Assembly (NCBI GenBank): GCA_024637315.1
Contig: JAGXFH010000050.1
Location: 62,001-126,000 of the forward strand
Length of the DNA: 64,000 nucleotides
DNA from: Brevirhabdus sp.
Lineage (GTDB): Bacteria; Pseudomonadota; Alphaproteobacteria; Rhodobacterales; Rhodobacteraceae
Reading direction: 5' to 3'
The position numbers were made by a program, and so were the translations under genes. Positions 1 to 8,452 of this stretch are shown here, one piece after another. The notes beneath the pieces are model-generated. The model saw only the letters and a list, made by a program, of their open reading frames with translations, searched no databases and was not told where the DNA came from. Within the stretch, counting starts at the first letter, position 1. The number at the start of each line of letters is the position of its first letter.

Positions 1-752
1 TGATGTGGATGCAGCGCATCCTTGAGGTAGACACAGGTGAGAATGGCAAACACATAGGCCTGGATGAAGGACACGAGGACCTCCAGCGCATAGACCGCGG
101 TGATTGCCGCGACGGGTGCGATCGCTCCGACACCCAGCACGCCCGCGAAGCCGGCGAACACTTTGATCACGGCATGGCCTGCCATCATGTTCCCCGCAAG
201 ACGGATGGAATGGCTGACCGGCCGCACGAAATAGGAAATGACCTCGATGATCGCCAGGATCGGCCGCAAGACCAGCGGCGCCGCCGAAATCCAGAACAGC
301 GACAGAAAACCGAAGCCGTTCTTCACGATCCCCAGGATCGTGACGAAGAAGAACACCGCCAGCGCCATCGTCGCGGTGACCGCGATGTGGCTGGTGGTGG
401 TGAAGGCCATCGGGATAAGCCCGAGGAAGTTCGCGAAGACGATGAAGATGAACAGTGTCATGATATAGGGGAAGTATTTCAGGCCGTCCTTGCCCGCCAC
501 GTCCTCGACCATCTTGTAGACGAAACCGTAGGCGAGTTCGGCGATCGACTGGATCCGGTTCGGCACGATCGCGCGGCCGCGCGTGCCGATGACCAGAAGG
601 CCGATCACGCACAACACCGAAAGCGCCATCCAGAACGTGACGTTGGTGGGCGTGTAGAAGTTGATCGCGTCGCCGCCGAACAGGGGCTTGACCAAGAACT
701 GATCCATCGGATGGATCTGCAGGCCGCTTGGTGCTTCGGTCTCTGTTGCCAC
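1..752 (-). CDS. atpB: F0F1 ATP synthase subunit a (partial, 3' end outside window)
   Basis: Membrane subunit a of the F0 sector, which forms the proton half-channels against the c-ring. The reading frame opens at a GTG (750-752) directly after the atpI stop and runs about 250 codons to the window edge with no stop. The translation ends ...YLKDALHPH, close to the usual C-terminus, so only a few codons are missing. The conserved helix segment with [14 protein letters not shown] carries the essential arginine of the proton path. It is hydrophobic throughout, with several membrane segments. GTG is preferred because it sits 2 bases after the atpI stop, as in a tightly packed atpI-atpB-atpE-atpF operon. 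Confidence 0.95.
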   Translation of the reverse strand, partial: MATETEAPSGLQIHPMDQFLVKPLFGGDAINFYTPTNVTFWMALSVLCVIGLLVIGTRGRAIVPNRIQSIAELAYGFVYKMVEDVAGKDGLKYFPYIMTLFIFIVFANFLGLIPMAFTTTSHIAVTATMALAVFFFVTILGIVKNGFGFLSLFWISAAPLVLRPILAIIEVISYFVRPVSHSIRLAGNMMAGHAVIKVFAGFAGVLGVGAIAPVAAITAVYALEVLVSFIQAYVFAILTCVYLKDALHPH

Positions 753-754
753 GT

Positions 755-1108
755 CTAGTCCCCTTCGTCCGCACCGGAGGTTCCGGTCGTCTTCTTGACG
801 GCCGTTTCGGCCATCTTGTCCTTCTGCACTTCGGTGGCCGTGCGCAGCATCACCCGCACCCCGGCCGCGAAGCCCAGCAATATGAACAGCACCAGAAAGA
901 GCGGCAGCGTGCCAAACAGCACATCCAGCCCGTATCCGATACCGAAACCGATCAGCAGACCGGTCACCAGCTCGACCACCATCCGCCAGGCCAGATGCGC
1001 CTGAGAGTGGTGATCTTCCATCTTCGAGGTCGGCTTTTCCGCCTTTTTCGCCGCTTCGATCCGCTGTTCCAGCCTTGACAGCCGGTCCTTGTCAGCCTGA
1101 TCGATCAT
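755..1108 (-). CDS. atpI: ATP synthase protein I (AtpI)
   Basis: A 117-residue AtpI-family protein. It has a charged N-terminal third (many Lys/Glu, residues 1-40), then two hydrophobic segments: one around [20 protein letters not shown] and one around [14 protein letters not shown]. This is the usual AtpI layout. AtpI proteins help c-ring assembly and possibly Mg2+ supply, and are the first gene of alphaproteobacterial F0 operons, as here: atpB starts 2 bases after its stop. A sigma70-like promoter lies 30 bases upstream. Identity is supported by position, length and topology. Confidence 0.9.
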   Translation of the reverse strand: MIDQADKDRLSRLEQRIEAAKKAEKPTSKMEDHHSQAHLAWRMVVELVTGLLIGFGIGYGLDVLFGTLPLFLVLFILLGFAAGVRVMLRTATEVQKDKMAETAVKKTTGTSGADEGD

Positions 1109-1137
1109 GCGAAAGCCCCCTTCGGACAGTCGGGCGG

Positions 1138-1166
1138 AACCTAGAAACCGGCAGGTCCAGAGTCAA
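1138..1166 (-). promoter_or_regulatory. Candidate sigma70-type promoter of the atpI-atpB operon
   Basis: On the minus strand TTGACT (1166-1161) and TAGGTT (1143-1138) are separated by exactly 17 bases and lie about 30 bases before the atpI ATG. This implies a short leader of roughly 20 to 25 bases. Sequence match only; no transcription start is known. Confidence 0.55.
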
Positions 1167-1290
1167 GCACGGAAACCGCGCCGACGTTCTAATTTAGTAT
1201 GTTGTTATCGTTGGATATTTTCAGACAAGTGATGGATGGTCACTGCGCCCGCGCAATGCGGTCGGGGCGCTGCTGTCCGGTTTGGCATAT

Positions 1291-1306
1291 TCAACCTTTC
1301 GGTTGA
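1291..1306. promoter_or_regulatory. Inverted repeat, candidate ArsR-family operator
   Basis: TCAACC-TTTC-GGTTGA is a perfect 6+6 palindrome with a 4-base spacer, centred about 40 bases before the ATG of the ArsR-type gene at 1338. Its place fits self-repression by that regulator. The match to any known ArsR-family operator is an inference, not a demonstrated site. Confidence 0.45.
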
Positions 1307-1337
1307 CGATTATCGCCGGCTGATCCTATGAGGCGCG

Positions 1338-1676
1338 ATGGACAACCGCCTTGACGCCCTTTTCGCCGCTCTCGCCGATCCGACCCGGCGGGCGATCCTG
1401 ACCATGCTTCTGGAAGACGACATGGCGGTGACCGACGTCGCCGAGCCGTTTCAGATGTCGCTGGCGGCGATTTCCAAGCATCTGACGATCCTGACCCGCG
1501 CCGGGCTGATCAGCCAGGAAAAGCGCGGCCGGGTGAAATGGTGCAAGCTGGAGCCCGACACGATGCGCGATGTCACCGTCTGGGTGCAGGGGTTCGGCCA
1601 GTTCGAGCCGGTCCATCTGGACGCGTTCGAGCGGTTTCTGGCGGCAGAATTCGCCGAGCCGGGCGAGACCGGCTGA
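1338..1676 (+). CDS. ArsR/SmtB-family winged-helix transcriptional regulator
   Basis: 112 residues. The N-terminal pattern ALADPTRRAILTML followed by an HTH (VTDVAEPFQMSLAAISKHLTIL) and a wing (ISQEKRGRVKWCKL) is the standard ArsR fold. No CxC or paired-Cys metal site is present; the single Cys lies in the wing, so it is probably not an arsenic or metal sensor. It resembles the metal-free subgroup usually paired with SRPBCC or glyoxalase-like genes, but no such partner is adjacent: the next gene is on the other strand. The palindrome at 1291-1306 may be its own operator. RBS-like GAGG precedes the ATG. Confidence 0.88.
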   Translation: MDNRLDALFAALADPTRRAILTMLLEDDMAVTDVAEPFQMSLAAISKHLTILTRAGLISQEKRGRVKWCKLEPDTMRDVTVWVQGFGQFEPVHLDAFERFLAAEFAEPGETG

Positions 1677-1762
1677 CCAGACCCGTTCGCCGCCATGACC
1701 TGCGCTTCAGCTTCGTCGGGACAGCTCTGCCAGCGCCCCGTCAGAGGGTCGGCCCGGCGATC

Positions 1763-2176
1763 TCATCGAACGACAAACACCGATATCTTCGCGTGCGAGG
1801 CCAGATATCCGGCATTGGACGAAAACACGTATTCGGCCATTCCCGGAACATGCGAGGCCATCACCACAAGATCGGCACCGACATCGTCGCAGGCCGTCAT
1901 GAGCCGGCTTTCCAGGTCAATCTTGAGGTCATGCGATGTGGCCGGATAGGGATGCATCGTGATCCCCGTCTCGTCGCTCAATTCTTCGGCAAAGCCGCGC
2001 AGCTTGGCCTCGTATTCCTGTGGCGTATGGGCGACAGCGCTTGGCGTCTCGGTGGTCACGCCGACCAGATAGAGCTTCGCGGAATAGGTGCGGGCAAGGT
2101 CCCGGGCCACGGTCAGCGCCTTTGACAGCGCCTCTTTGTGCAAAAGGTCCACAGGCACCACGATTGTCTTGAACAT
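1763..2176 (-). CDS. Universal stress protein (UspA family)
   Basis: 137 residues of a single Usp domain. It begins MFKTIVVPVD (first beta strand), has LVVMASHVPG in the fourth strand region, and ends in the ISVFVVR strand used for dimerisation. The usual ATP-binding G-2x-G-9x-G-S/T motif is replaced by a divergent stretch (SHVPGMAEYVFSSNAGYLASHA), so ATP binding is uncertain. The ATG at 2176 is chosen over upstream in-frame codons because GGAAGAGGG sits just before it. It stands alone between convergent and same-strand neighbours; no pathway is suggested by context. Confidence 0.87.
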   Translation of the reverse strand: MFKTIVVPVDLLHKEALSKALTVARDLARTYSAKLYLVGVTTETPSAVAHTPQEYEAKLRGFAEELSDETGITMHPYPATSHDLKIDLESRLMTACDDVGADLVVMASHVPGMAEYVFSSNAGYLASHAKISVFVVR

Positions 2177-2256
2177 CCCTCTTCCTTTCTTGGCGCGCGA
2201 ATGCGCCATGCGGGAAAAGGGATACAGGTACGCCGAACGCGCCGCTTTGCGACAGA

Positions 2257-3159
2257 TCAAACGGCGTCGCCCTTCAGCAGCATCGCCAGCGCCACCACCG
2301 TCAGCGCCACACCGGCCAGAACCGCCACGCGCGGCGCGCCGTTGCCAAGCGCGATTTCCCACAGGATCACCCAGCTTGGGGTCAGGTAGGTATAGGCCAT
2401 CACCTTGGAGGCCGGGATCCGCAATACGGCATATTGCAGGAGGACAAAGGTCGTCGATCCGGCAAAGACCGAGGTGTAGCCGATGGTGATCCAGACCAGC
2501 CAGGGCAGCGCCGCCCAGTCGGTCGCGAGGATATCCGCCCAGCCATAGACGGTGAGGATCACGAAGCCGGCCACGAGCATCCCGAACGTGTAGGCCACCG
2601 GGCTTTCACCGCGATTGAGCCGGCGCGAGACCGGCGTGTAGATCGCATGCGCGACTACGCCCCAGAAGAAGATCATCTCGCCCTTGCCGATGCGAAACGA
2701 CAAGAGCGCGTCGAGGTCGGCGCGAAAGATCACCCAAAGCGCGCCCGCACCGCCGATCAGCAGCGCAAGCGCGATCCTCGGCGTCGTGACCTGCCGCAAC
2801 AGGATCCAGCCGACCAGCGCCGCGATCGCCGGGGTCAGCGTGAAGACCGCGGCCGAGGACACCGGCGGCGCGGTTTTCAACCCTTCGAACATCAGCACAA
2901 AATAAATGGCGAAGAGCCCGCCGAGGATAAGGTAGCGCCACGGCGCATGCGCCACGTTCCGGTTCAGCACGCCGGTCGACCAGGCCAGCCCGCCGATCAG
3001 CACCGCCGCGATCAGGAACCGCACCGCGTTCAGCGCGGCAGGGGCGATGTCATTGGCCACCAGCGCGCCCAGGCTGAACGATCCCGCGACCAGCGCGGAA
3101 AACGCCAGCATCGCCAGATGGCCGCGCAGTTCCTGACGACGAAACTCGGTTCGCGTCAC
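2257..3159 (-). CDS. DMT-superfamily transporter with two EamA domains
   Basis: About 300 residues, ten hydrophobic segments in two homologous EamA halves, typical of drug/metabolite exporters of the inner membrane. The start is a GTG overlapping the TGA of the upstream LysR gene (GTGA, 3156-3159); another GTG lies two codons earlier (3165). The overlap implies translational coupling, so the LysR product probably controls or accompanies this exporter. The substrate cannot be read from the sequence; amino acids and related metabolites are common for this family. Confidence 0.88.
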   Translation of the reverse strand: MTRTEFRRQELRGHLAMLAFSALVAGSFSLGALVANDIAPAALNAVRFLIAAVLIGGLAWSTGVLNRNVAHAPWRYLILGGLFAIYFVLMFEGLKTAPPVSSAAVFTLTPAIAALVGWILLRQVTTPRIALALLIGGAGALWVIFRADLDALLSFRIGKGEMIFFWGVVAHAIYTPVSRRLNRGESPVAYTFGMLVAGFVILTVYGWADILATDWAALPWLVWITIGYTSVFAGSTTFVLLQYAVLRIPASKVMAYTYLTPSWVILWEIALGNGAPRVAVLAGVALTVVALAMLLKGDAV

Positions 3160-4037
3160 TGCCACGCTTTCGACTCTTCCTTCAGGAACCGCACGAAGGC
3201 CTGCACCTTGGCGGTGCGGTGCAGATCGACATGCGTGACCAGCCAGAGTTTCGACCGCCAGGCCGGATCGGACGGCATCAGCTCGACCAGATCGGGCCAT
3301 GCATCGAGGTTGTGCGCCGTGACGAAACCGATGCCGACGCCGTTCAGAACCGCCGCCGTCATCGCGGCAGGCTCGGAGGCCCGGAACACCACCGCGTCCT
3401 CGGGCACATGATCGGCCAGCCAGCGATGATGCGGCGCACGGACCTGATCGCCAGCGGCGCTGACCCAGCGGTGCCGTTTCAGGTCGGCAAGATCCTTCGG
3501 CAGACCGAAGCGCCGGGTATAGGCGGTCGAGGCGACCAGCCGCGGCAGAATGCCCTGCAAGGGCTGCACCACGTTGTCCGGCTCTTCCGGGATGTTCCCG
3601 GCGCGGATCGCCACATGCGCCTCGCCATATTCCAGCCGGAACATCCGCGAATCCGTCAGGTATCGCACCGCCAGCCCGTCATGCGCGGCCTGAAACCGCG
3701 CCAGGACCGGAACCAGGATGCTGGAGAACCCGACCACGCTGGTCACCACAAGCTCTCCGGAAACCCCGCCGTCCTGACCCTTGATGCGGCCCATGAGCTG
3801 TGAGAACTGGTCGTCGGTCGCCGCCGCCACCTTGAGCAGATCGGCCCCCGCCTCGGTTGCAGTATAGCCACGCGCGTGGCGCTGAAAAAGCTTCACGCCC
3901 AGCCGTCCTTCAAGCGCGTCGATATGCCGGATCACGGTCGCATGGTGCACGCCCAGCACCTCTGCCGCACCACTGACGGTGCCCAGCCGCGCCACCTGGT
4001 AGGCGGTGCGGATCTCGTCCCAGTTGGATAGACTCAT
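3156..4037 (-). CDS. LysR-family transcriptional regulator
   Basis: 293 residues. An N-terminal HTH (residues about 10-65, with GTVSGAAEVLGVHHATVIRH and the recognition-linker EGRLGVKLFQR) is followed by a type 2 periplasmic-binding-like effector domain (from about residue 90). ATG at 4037 is used; the in-frame ATG 19 codons upstream would add a segment with no family match. Its stop overlaps the GTG of the DMT transporter, so the two form an operon, rather than the more common divergent arrangement. The effector is unknown. Confidence 0.9.
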   Translation of the reverse strand: MSLSNWDEIRTAYQVARLGTVSGAAEVLGVHHATVIRHIDALEGRLGVKLFQRHARGYTATEAGADLLKVAAATDDQFSQLMGRIKGQDGGVSGELVVTSVVGFSSILVPVLARFQAAHDGLAVRYLTDSRMFRLEYGEAHVAIRAGNIPEEPDNVVQPLQGILPRLVASTAYTRRFGLPKDLADLKRHRWVSAAGDQVRAPHHRWLADHVPEDAVVFRASEPAAMTAAVLNGVGIGFVTAHNLDAWPDLVELMPSDPAWRSKLWLVTHVDLHRTAKVQAFVRFLKEESKAWQ

Positions 4038-4256
4038 TTCGGATCCTTCACGCTGACCACACGCGATCGTCTTGTGCCATGCTGAACACGGCACCGGTCA
4101 AGGGTGATGAATTTCAGCCGGATGTTCCAGCCCTATCTCCGGCCTCGAGCCGGAAGAGCTTCACGCCGACGGCGGGCCGCCCGACGGGAACACCCGATTT
4201 GCCGGTCCCGCGCCCGGTCGCATGTGATCACTGGCGGCCCCGCTCTGTCCTGCCCC

Positions 4257-5015
4257 TTACCGGGCGAACCAGCTTGCCCTGGACGGTGCTGCCACCGCTT
4301 GCCATTCCTCGGCCAGCGACAGCCGCTCGGCCAGCATCAGCGAGGCGAGGTCGGTGATCCTCGGGGCGCCCTGGTACCGCAGATGATCCATCAGACGGTG
4401 TGAATGGATGATCTTGACCTCGGCATCCAGCGGCTCCCAGGCGTCGAGCACGGTGACCCGGCGCAGGTTGAATTCGGGTGGCAGCACGTAGAAGCGCATA
4501 TCGGATTGCCAGAGCACATCCTTCAGCACGATCTGGTCGCGCGACAGGCCGGAGGCATGGAACCGGCTCAGCCAGTCGGCAAGGAACCTGGCCATCGCCG
4601 CAGACCGGCGGTACAGGACCACGCCGGAATTCAGCTGCGGAAATGCGTAAGGCGTCGTGACCATCAGTCCCTCTCGGATCAATTCCGAGGCGCGGCGCAC
4701 GTCATGGGCCATCGCCAGATCGAACCGGTCGAGAATGCCCCAAAGATCCCCCAGATCCCCGGCAACCAGCGTATCGGCGTCCAGAAACAGGGTCCTGTCG
4801 AACCGGCTGAGCGCCATGCATTCGATCTTGGCGCGGGGATGCACGACCGGCACGCGGTGAACCCGGTCGAACAACTCCAGCCCGGTCGCATCCGGGTTGT
4901 CGGTAAACAGATCGGCCGCGATGCCCGGATTTGTCAGTCGCAGCGACCGCGCCGATTGCACCGCCAGATCGACGTAGCCTGCGCCCGTCGCCACGTAGAT
5001 CACCCCTGCCGACAT
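4257..5015 (-). CDS. Putative GT-A glycosyltransferase / nucleotide-diphospho-sugar transferase
   Basis: 252 residues. It starts GVIYVATGAGYVDLAVQSARSL, the first strand and helix of a GT-A fold, and has the metal-binding DxD motif in RTLFLDADTLV (residues about 95-100) and LNSGVVLYRR further on. This is like GT8 and related families that transfer a sugar from a nucleotide donor. There is no signal peptide or membrane segment, so it probably acts in the cytoplasm on glycan or lipid-linked substrates. It is a single gene with no glycan cluster around it. The acceptor and donor are unknown. Confidence 0.75.
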   Translation of the reverse strand: MSAGVIYVATGAGYVDLAVQSARSLRLTNPGIAADLFTDNPDATGLELFDRVHRVPVVHPRAKIECMALSRFDRTLFLDADTLVAGDLGDLWGILDRFDLAMAHDVRRASELIREGLMVTTPYAFPQLNSGVVLYRRSAAMARFLADWLSRFHASGLSRDQIVLKDVLWQSDMRFYVLPPEFNLRRVTVLDAWEPLDAEVKIIHSHRLMDHLRYQGAPRITDLASLMLAERLSLAEEWQAVAAPSRASWFAR

Positions 5016-5421
5016 GACGCCCTTCCCTGCAACAGCAAATGTTGTAGCGCGATACAGGCTTTTGTCTAAGATCGCGCAGTGGCAAAAAAGCGGTCGATCC
5101 GGCCGCGGCCAGTCGCAGGACGACAGCATCCGGCTGTTTCCGTCGAGGCGCTGGCCGTCACCGCGAAGTGCCACTGACTTGACTCGTCCGCCGCGCGCGC
5201 GTATCTGCCGCCAAAATCCGGAAGTCATCATAGCTTCCGGTCCCCTTGTGCAAAGGGGATCGCCGTCAGTCAGCGCGTCGCGCCCACTGGCGCGCTTGTC
5301 GTTTGTGCTGCGCCTTCGGCGCGCGTGTTGTCTGAACTGCGCCAGATGGTGCGGTTTGCGTTTGAACCGTTCTTTCCTATCTGGAAAGGACACCCTGAAA
5401 CCGGCGAAAGGAGCCGCGGCG
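5016..5421. other. Intergenic region upstream of ffh
   Basis: 406 bases between two divergent genes, so both promoters should lie here. It holds a GCGCC-TTC-GGCGC stem-loop (5310-5322) and a good ribosome-binding site GAAAGGAG (5405-5412) before the ffh ATG. An open frame continues upstream from ffh through this region but has no family character; I treat it as non-coding. No SRP RNA-like structure was recognised. Confidence 0.5.
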
Positions 5422-6918
5422 ATGTTTGAAAGTCTCTCAGAACGCCTGTCCGGCGTCTTCGACCGGCTCACCAAACAGGGCGCGCTGTCGGAGGATGACG
5501 TCAAGACCGCGCTGCGCGAGGTGCGCGTGGCGCTTCTGGAGGCTGACGTCTCGCTGTCGGTCGCCCGCGATTTCGTCAAGGCGGTGCAGGAAAAGGCCAC
5601 CGGCCAGGCGGTCACCAAATCCGTCACCCCCGGCCAGCAGGTCGTCAAGATCGTGCATGACGAGCTTGTGCATGTGCTCTCTGCGGGCGACGAACCCGGC
5701 GCGCTGAAGATCGACAGCCCGCCGGCGCCGATCCTGATGGTGGGCTTGCAGGGCGGCGGCAAGACCACCACCACCGGCAAGCTGGCGAAACGGCTGAAGG
5801 ACCGGAACGGCAAGCGCGTTCTGATGGCCTCGCTTGACGTCAACCGCCCGGCGGCGATGGAACAGCTGGCGATCCTTGGCACCCAGATCGGCGTCGACAC
5901 GCTGCCGATCGTGCCGGGGCAGAAGCCGGTCGATATCGCCCGGCGCGCCAAGCAGCAGGCGACGATGGGCGGCTATGACGTCTACATGCTCGACACCGCC
6001 GGCCGGTTGCAGATCGATCAGGTGCTGATGGACGAGGTCGCGCAGGTCCGCGATGTCACCAACCCGCGCGAGACGCTGCTGGTCGTCGACGGGCTGACCG
6101 GCCAGGTCGCCGTCGAGGTGGCCGAGGAGTTCGAGGCCAAGGTCGGCATCACCGGCGTCGTGCTGACCCGGATGGACGGCGACGGGCGCGGCGGCGCCGC
6201 GCTGTCGATGCGCGCGGTCACCGGCAAGCCGATCAAGTTCGTCGGCCTCGGCGAAAAGATGGATGCGCTCGGGGAATTCCACCCCGAGCGGATCGCCGGC
6301 CGCATCCTTGGCATGGGTGACATCGTCAGCCTGGTCGAGAAGGCGCAGGAGACCATCGAGGCCGAACAGGCCGAACGGATGATGCGCCGTTTCCAGAAGG
6401 GTCAGTTCAACATGAACGACCTGAAGATGCAGCTGGAACAGATGCAGAAGATGGGCGGCATGGAAGGCGTCATGGGCATGATGCCCGGCATGGGCAAGAT
6501 GTCCAAGCAGATCGAAAAATCGGGCTTTGACGACTCGATCTTCCGCCGCCAGATCGCGCTGGTCCAGTCGATGACCAAGAAGGAACGCGCCAATCCGCAG
6601 ATCCTGCAGGCCAGCCGCAAGAAACGCATCGCGGCGGGCGCGGGGCTGGAGGTGTCCGAGCTGAACCAGCTTCTGAAGATGCACCGGCAGATGGCCGACA
6701 TGATGAAGAAGATGGGCAAGATGGGCAAAGGCGGGATGCTGAAACAGGCGATGAAAGGCATGTTCGGCAAGGGCGGGATGCCCGGTGGGATGCCGGACAT
6801 GAACGACCCCGCAGCGATGGAACAGGCGGCCAAGGCGCTTGGCGGCAAGCTGCCCGGAATGGGCGGCGGCGGGATGCAGCTGCCGCCGGGTCTTTCGGGC
6901 TTCGGGAAAAAGAAGTGA
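5422..6918 (+). CDS. ffh: Signal recognition particle protein Ffh
   Basis: 498 residues. An N-terminal helical bundle is followed by the G domain with the P-loop GLQGGGKTT (from residue 108), DTAGR (191-195) and TRMDGDGRGG (249-258). The C-terminal M domain, rich in methionines (from about 330), binds SRP RNA and signal sequences. The tail is a Gly/Met-rich stretch (about 440-498), longer than in E. coli and common in Rhodobacterales. It targets nascent membrane proteins to FtsY. The ATG at 5422 follows a strong GAAAGGAG. It is the first gene of the ffh-to-rpmE run; the next gene starts inside its stop (GTGA). Confidence 0.98.
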   Translation: MFESLSERLSGVFDRLTKQGALSEDDVKTALREVRVALLEADVSLSVARDFVKAVQEKATGQAVTKSVTPGQQVVKIVHDELVHVLSAGDEPGALKIDSPPAPILMVGLQGGGKTTTTGKLAKRLKDRNGKRVLMASLDVNRPAAMEQLAILGTQIGVDTLPIVPGQKPVDIARRAKQQATMGGYDVYMLDTAGRLQIDQVLMDEVAQVRDVTNPRETLLVVDGLTGQVAVEVAEEFEAKVGITGVVLTRMDGDGRGGAALSMRAVTGKPIKFVGLGEKMDALGEFHPERIAGRILGMGDIVSLVEKAQETIEAEQAERMMRRFQKGQFNMNDLKMQLEQMQKMGGMEGVMGMMPGMGKMSKQIEKSGFDDSIFRRQIALVQSMTKKERANPQILQASRKKRIAAGAGLEVSELNQLLKMHRQMADMMKKMGKMGKGGMLKQAMKGMFGKGGMPGGMPDMNDPAAMEQAAKALGGKLPGMGGGGMQLPPGLSGFGKKK

Positions 6919-7541
6919 CCGCGCAGGCGACATATCCCCATGAGGTGCCGCCCGCCAGCGCCGCTGCCGCCCTTTCGGCGAGCCTGCAGGCGATGCTGCC
7001 CCGGCTGGAAACGGCGCGGCTGGCGCTGCGGGCGATCACGCTGGCGGATTTCCCCACCTTCCACGAGATTTTCACCGACCCTCTCCGCGCCCGCGGGCTG
7101 GGCGGTCCGTTCGATCGTTCCGGCGTCTGGGACGAGTTCACCGAATGCGTCTCGGGCTGGCTGCTGCGCGGCCACGGCGCGTGGGCTATCGAGGAAAAGG
7201 CCAGCGGGGCGCTGGCGGGCTTCACCCTCGTGCACATGGAGTTCGGCGACCGCGAGCCGGAACTGGGCTGGTTCCTGGCTGCCCGGGCCGAGGGCAATGG
7301 CATCGCCTTCGAAGCGGCGGCGGCCGCGCGTGATCACGCGCTTGAAGAATTGAAACTCGACAGCCTGGTGAGCTACATCGGCCCGTTCAATACCCGCTCT
7401 GCCGCGCTTGCGGCCCGACTTGGCGCCACACGCGATCCTGTGGAAGAGGCCGCGCTTGAAACCTTCCGGGGCGAGCCGGTGCAGGTCTGGCGCCACTGGC
7501 CGCCGCTGGACGAAGACGGCGGCATCGAGGCCTGCGCATGA
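6915..7541 (+). CDS. GNAT-family N-acetyltransferase
   Basis: 208 residues starting at a GTG overlapping the ffh stop. The fold pattern TARLALRAITLADFPTF at the start and ELGWFLAARAEGNGIAFEAAAAARD (acetyl-CoA loop region), then NTRSAALAARLGA near the end, is that of the RimJ-like Acetyltransf_3 family, which acetylates protein N-termini or small amines. The pyrophosphate loop is degenerate (ARAEGNGIA instead of Q/RxxGxG/A). It sits in a tandem pair with the next gene and overlaps it by ATGA. This pair between ffh and rpsP is a known feature of Rhodobacterales; the substrate is unknown. Confidence 0.87.
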   Translation: MTAQATYPHEVPPASAAAALSASLQAMLPRLETARLALRAITLADFPTFHEIFTDPLRARGLGGPFDRSGVWDEFTECVSGWLLRGHGAWAIEEKASGALAGFTLVHMEFGDREPELGWFLAARAEGNGIAFEAAAAARDHALEELKLDSLVSYIGPFNTRSAALAARLGATRDPVEEAALETFRGEPVQVWRHWPPLDEDGGIEACA

Positions 7542-8056
7542 TGACGATCCCGATCCTCGAGACCGAGCGGATGATCCTGCGCGGCCCCAGGCCCGAGGAT
7601 TTCGAGCCGTTCGCCACGTTCCTGACCACCGAGCGCAGCAAGAGCATCGGCGGCCCCGCCAACCGGGCCGACGCGTGGCGCGACATGGCAATGATGATCG
7701 GGCATTGGGAACTGCGTGGCTATGGCATGTGGTGGCTTGAGGAAAAGACGACCGGCAACGCGGCAGGCAGTGTCGGGCTGTGGCAGCCCGAGGGCTGGCC
7801 GGGGCTGGAGCTTGGCTGGATCGTCTATGACGGTTTCGAAGGCCGCGGCTTCGCCTGCGAGGCGGCGATGGCCAGCCGCCGCTACGCCCATGCCGCGCTT
7901 GCCGATATGCCACTGATCAGCCTGATCGCGCCCGACAATGCCCGCTCGATCGCGCTGGCCGAACGTATGGGTGCCAGCCGCAATGGCACCTGGACCTCGC
8001 CCGCGGGAAAAGCGGCGCTGATCTACAGCCACCCCGAACCGGAGGCCGCCGCATGA
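7538..8056 (+). CDS. GNAT-family N-acetyltransferase
   Basis: 172 residues, second member of the tandem pair. It shows ETERMILRGPRPEDFEPF (first strand and helix), ELGWIVYDGFEGRGFACEAA with the better-preserved acetyl-CoA loop GFEGRGFA, and NARSIALAERMGA near the C-terminus. Likely a RimJ/RimL-type acetyltransferase. The ATG overlaps the previous stop (ATGA), and its own stop overlaps the chorismate mutase start (ATGA), so the three are translationally coupled. The two GNATs probably arose by an old duplication. Confidence 0.88.
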   Translation: MMTIPILETERMILRGPRPEDFEPFATFLTTERSKSIGGPANRADAWRDMAMMIGHWELRGYGMWWLEEKTTGNAAGSVGLWQPEGWPGLELGWIVYDGFEGRGFACEAAMASRRYAHAALADMPLISLIAPDNARSIALAERMGASRNGTWTSPAGKAALIYSHPEPEAAA

Positions 8057-8403
8057 GTGACCCCACAGCCCGCGCCGCCGCACTTCTGAAAGATCACCGT
8101 GACAGCATCGACCGGCTGGACGCGATCCTGGTCTTCACCCTGGCAGAGCGGTTCAAGCACACCCGCGCCGTCGGCAAGCTGAAGGCCGAACACAATTTGC
8201 CGCCGTCCGACCCGGCGCGCGAAGACCAGCAGATCGCGCGTCTGCAAGGGTTGGCGAAAGAGGCCGATCTCGACCCCGATTTCGCCCGCGAATTCCTGAA
8301 CTTCATCATCGAGGAAGTCATCAGGCACCACAAGAAGCACAGCGAACCGTCTGGTTCGAAGAAGCACAGCGAACCGTCCGGTTCGACCGACACGAAGGAA
8401 TGA
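8053..8403 (+). CDS. Chorismate mutase, AroQ class
   Basis: 116 residues. All-helical AroQ-type mutase converting chorismate to prephenate for Phe/Tyr synthesis. Visible conserved positions are [12 protein letters not shown] (helix 1), [15 protein letters not shown] (with the catalytic Arg and Lys), and [12 protein letters not shown]. The domain ends at about residue 95. The tail is unusual: a nine-residue unit, KKHSEPSGS, occurs twice in tandem, encoded by a 27-bp duplication (see 8332-8385), and then TDTKE. Relatives usually lack this tail, so it is probably a recent and neutral extension. Only 49 bases separate it from rpsP. Confidence 0.9.
   Translation: MSDPTARAAALLKDHRDSIDRLDAILVFTLAERFKHTRAVGKLKAEHNLPPSDPAREDQQIARLQGLAKEADLDPDFAREFLNFIIEEVIRHHKKHSEPSGSKKHSEPSGSTDTKE
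8332..8385 (+). repeat. Tandem duplication, 2 x 27 bp, each copy with a stem-loop
   Basis: Copies 8332-8358 and 8359-8385 differ at one base (8352 T versus 8379 C). Each contains an inverted repeat: CGAACC-GTCT-GGTTCG in copy 1 and CGAACCG-TC-CGGTTCG in copy 2. The length is a multiple of three, so the chorismate mutase frame is kept and gains nine residues per copy. Confidence 0.9.
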
Positions 8404-8452
8404 CAGGGGCTTTTCCCCGTCTCGAATAGCTAGCAAACAGGAGAAACAACCA

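Noticed and set aside
4038-4256. Plus-strand small frame between the LysR and glycosyltransferase genes
   Set aside because: Arg/Pro-rich shadow-like composition, no RBS, and no recognisable motif.
5016-5421. SRP 4.5S RNA gene in front of ffh
   Set aside because: No GGAA tetraloop with the conserved symmetric and asymmetric internal loops was found; only a short GC hairpin.
5437-6933. Open frame of nearly 500 codons antisense to ffh
   Set aside because: It mirrors a high-GC gene's codon bias, is His/Leu/Asp-rich low-complexity, and has no family motif. Similar long antisense frames lie opposite the TRAP and DctM genes.
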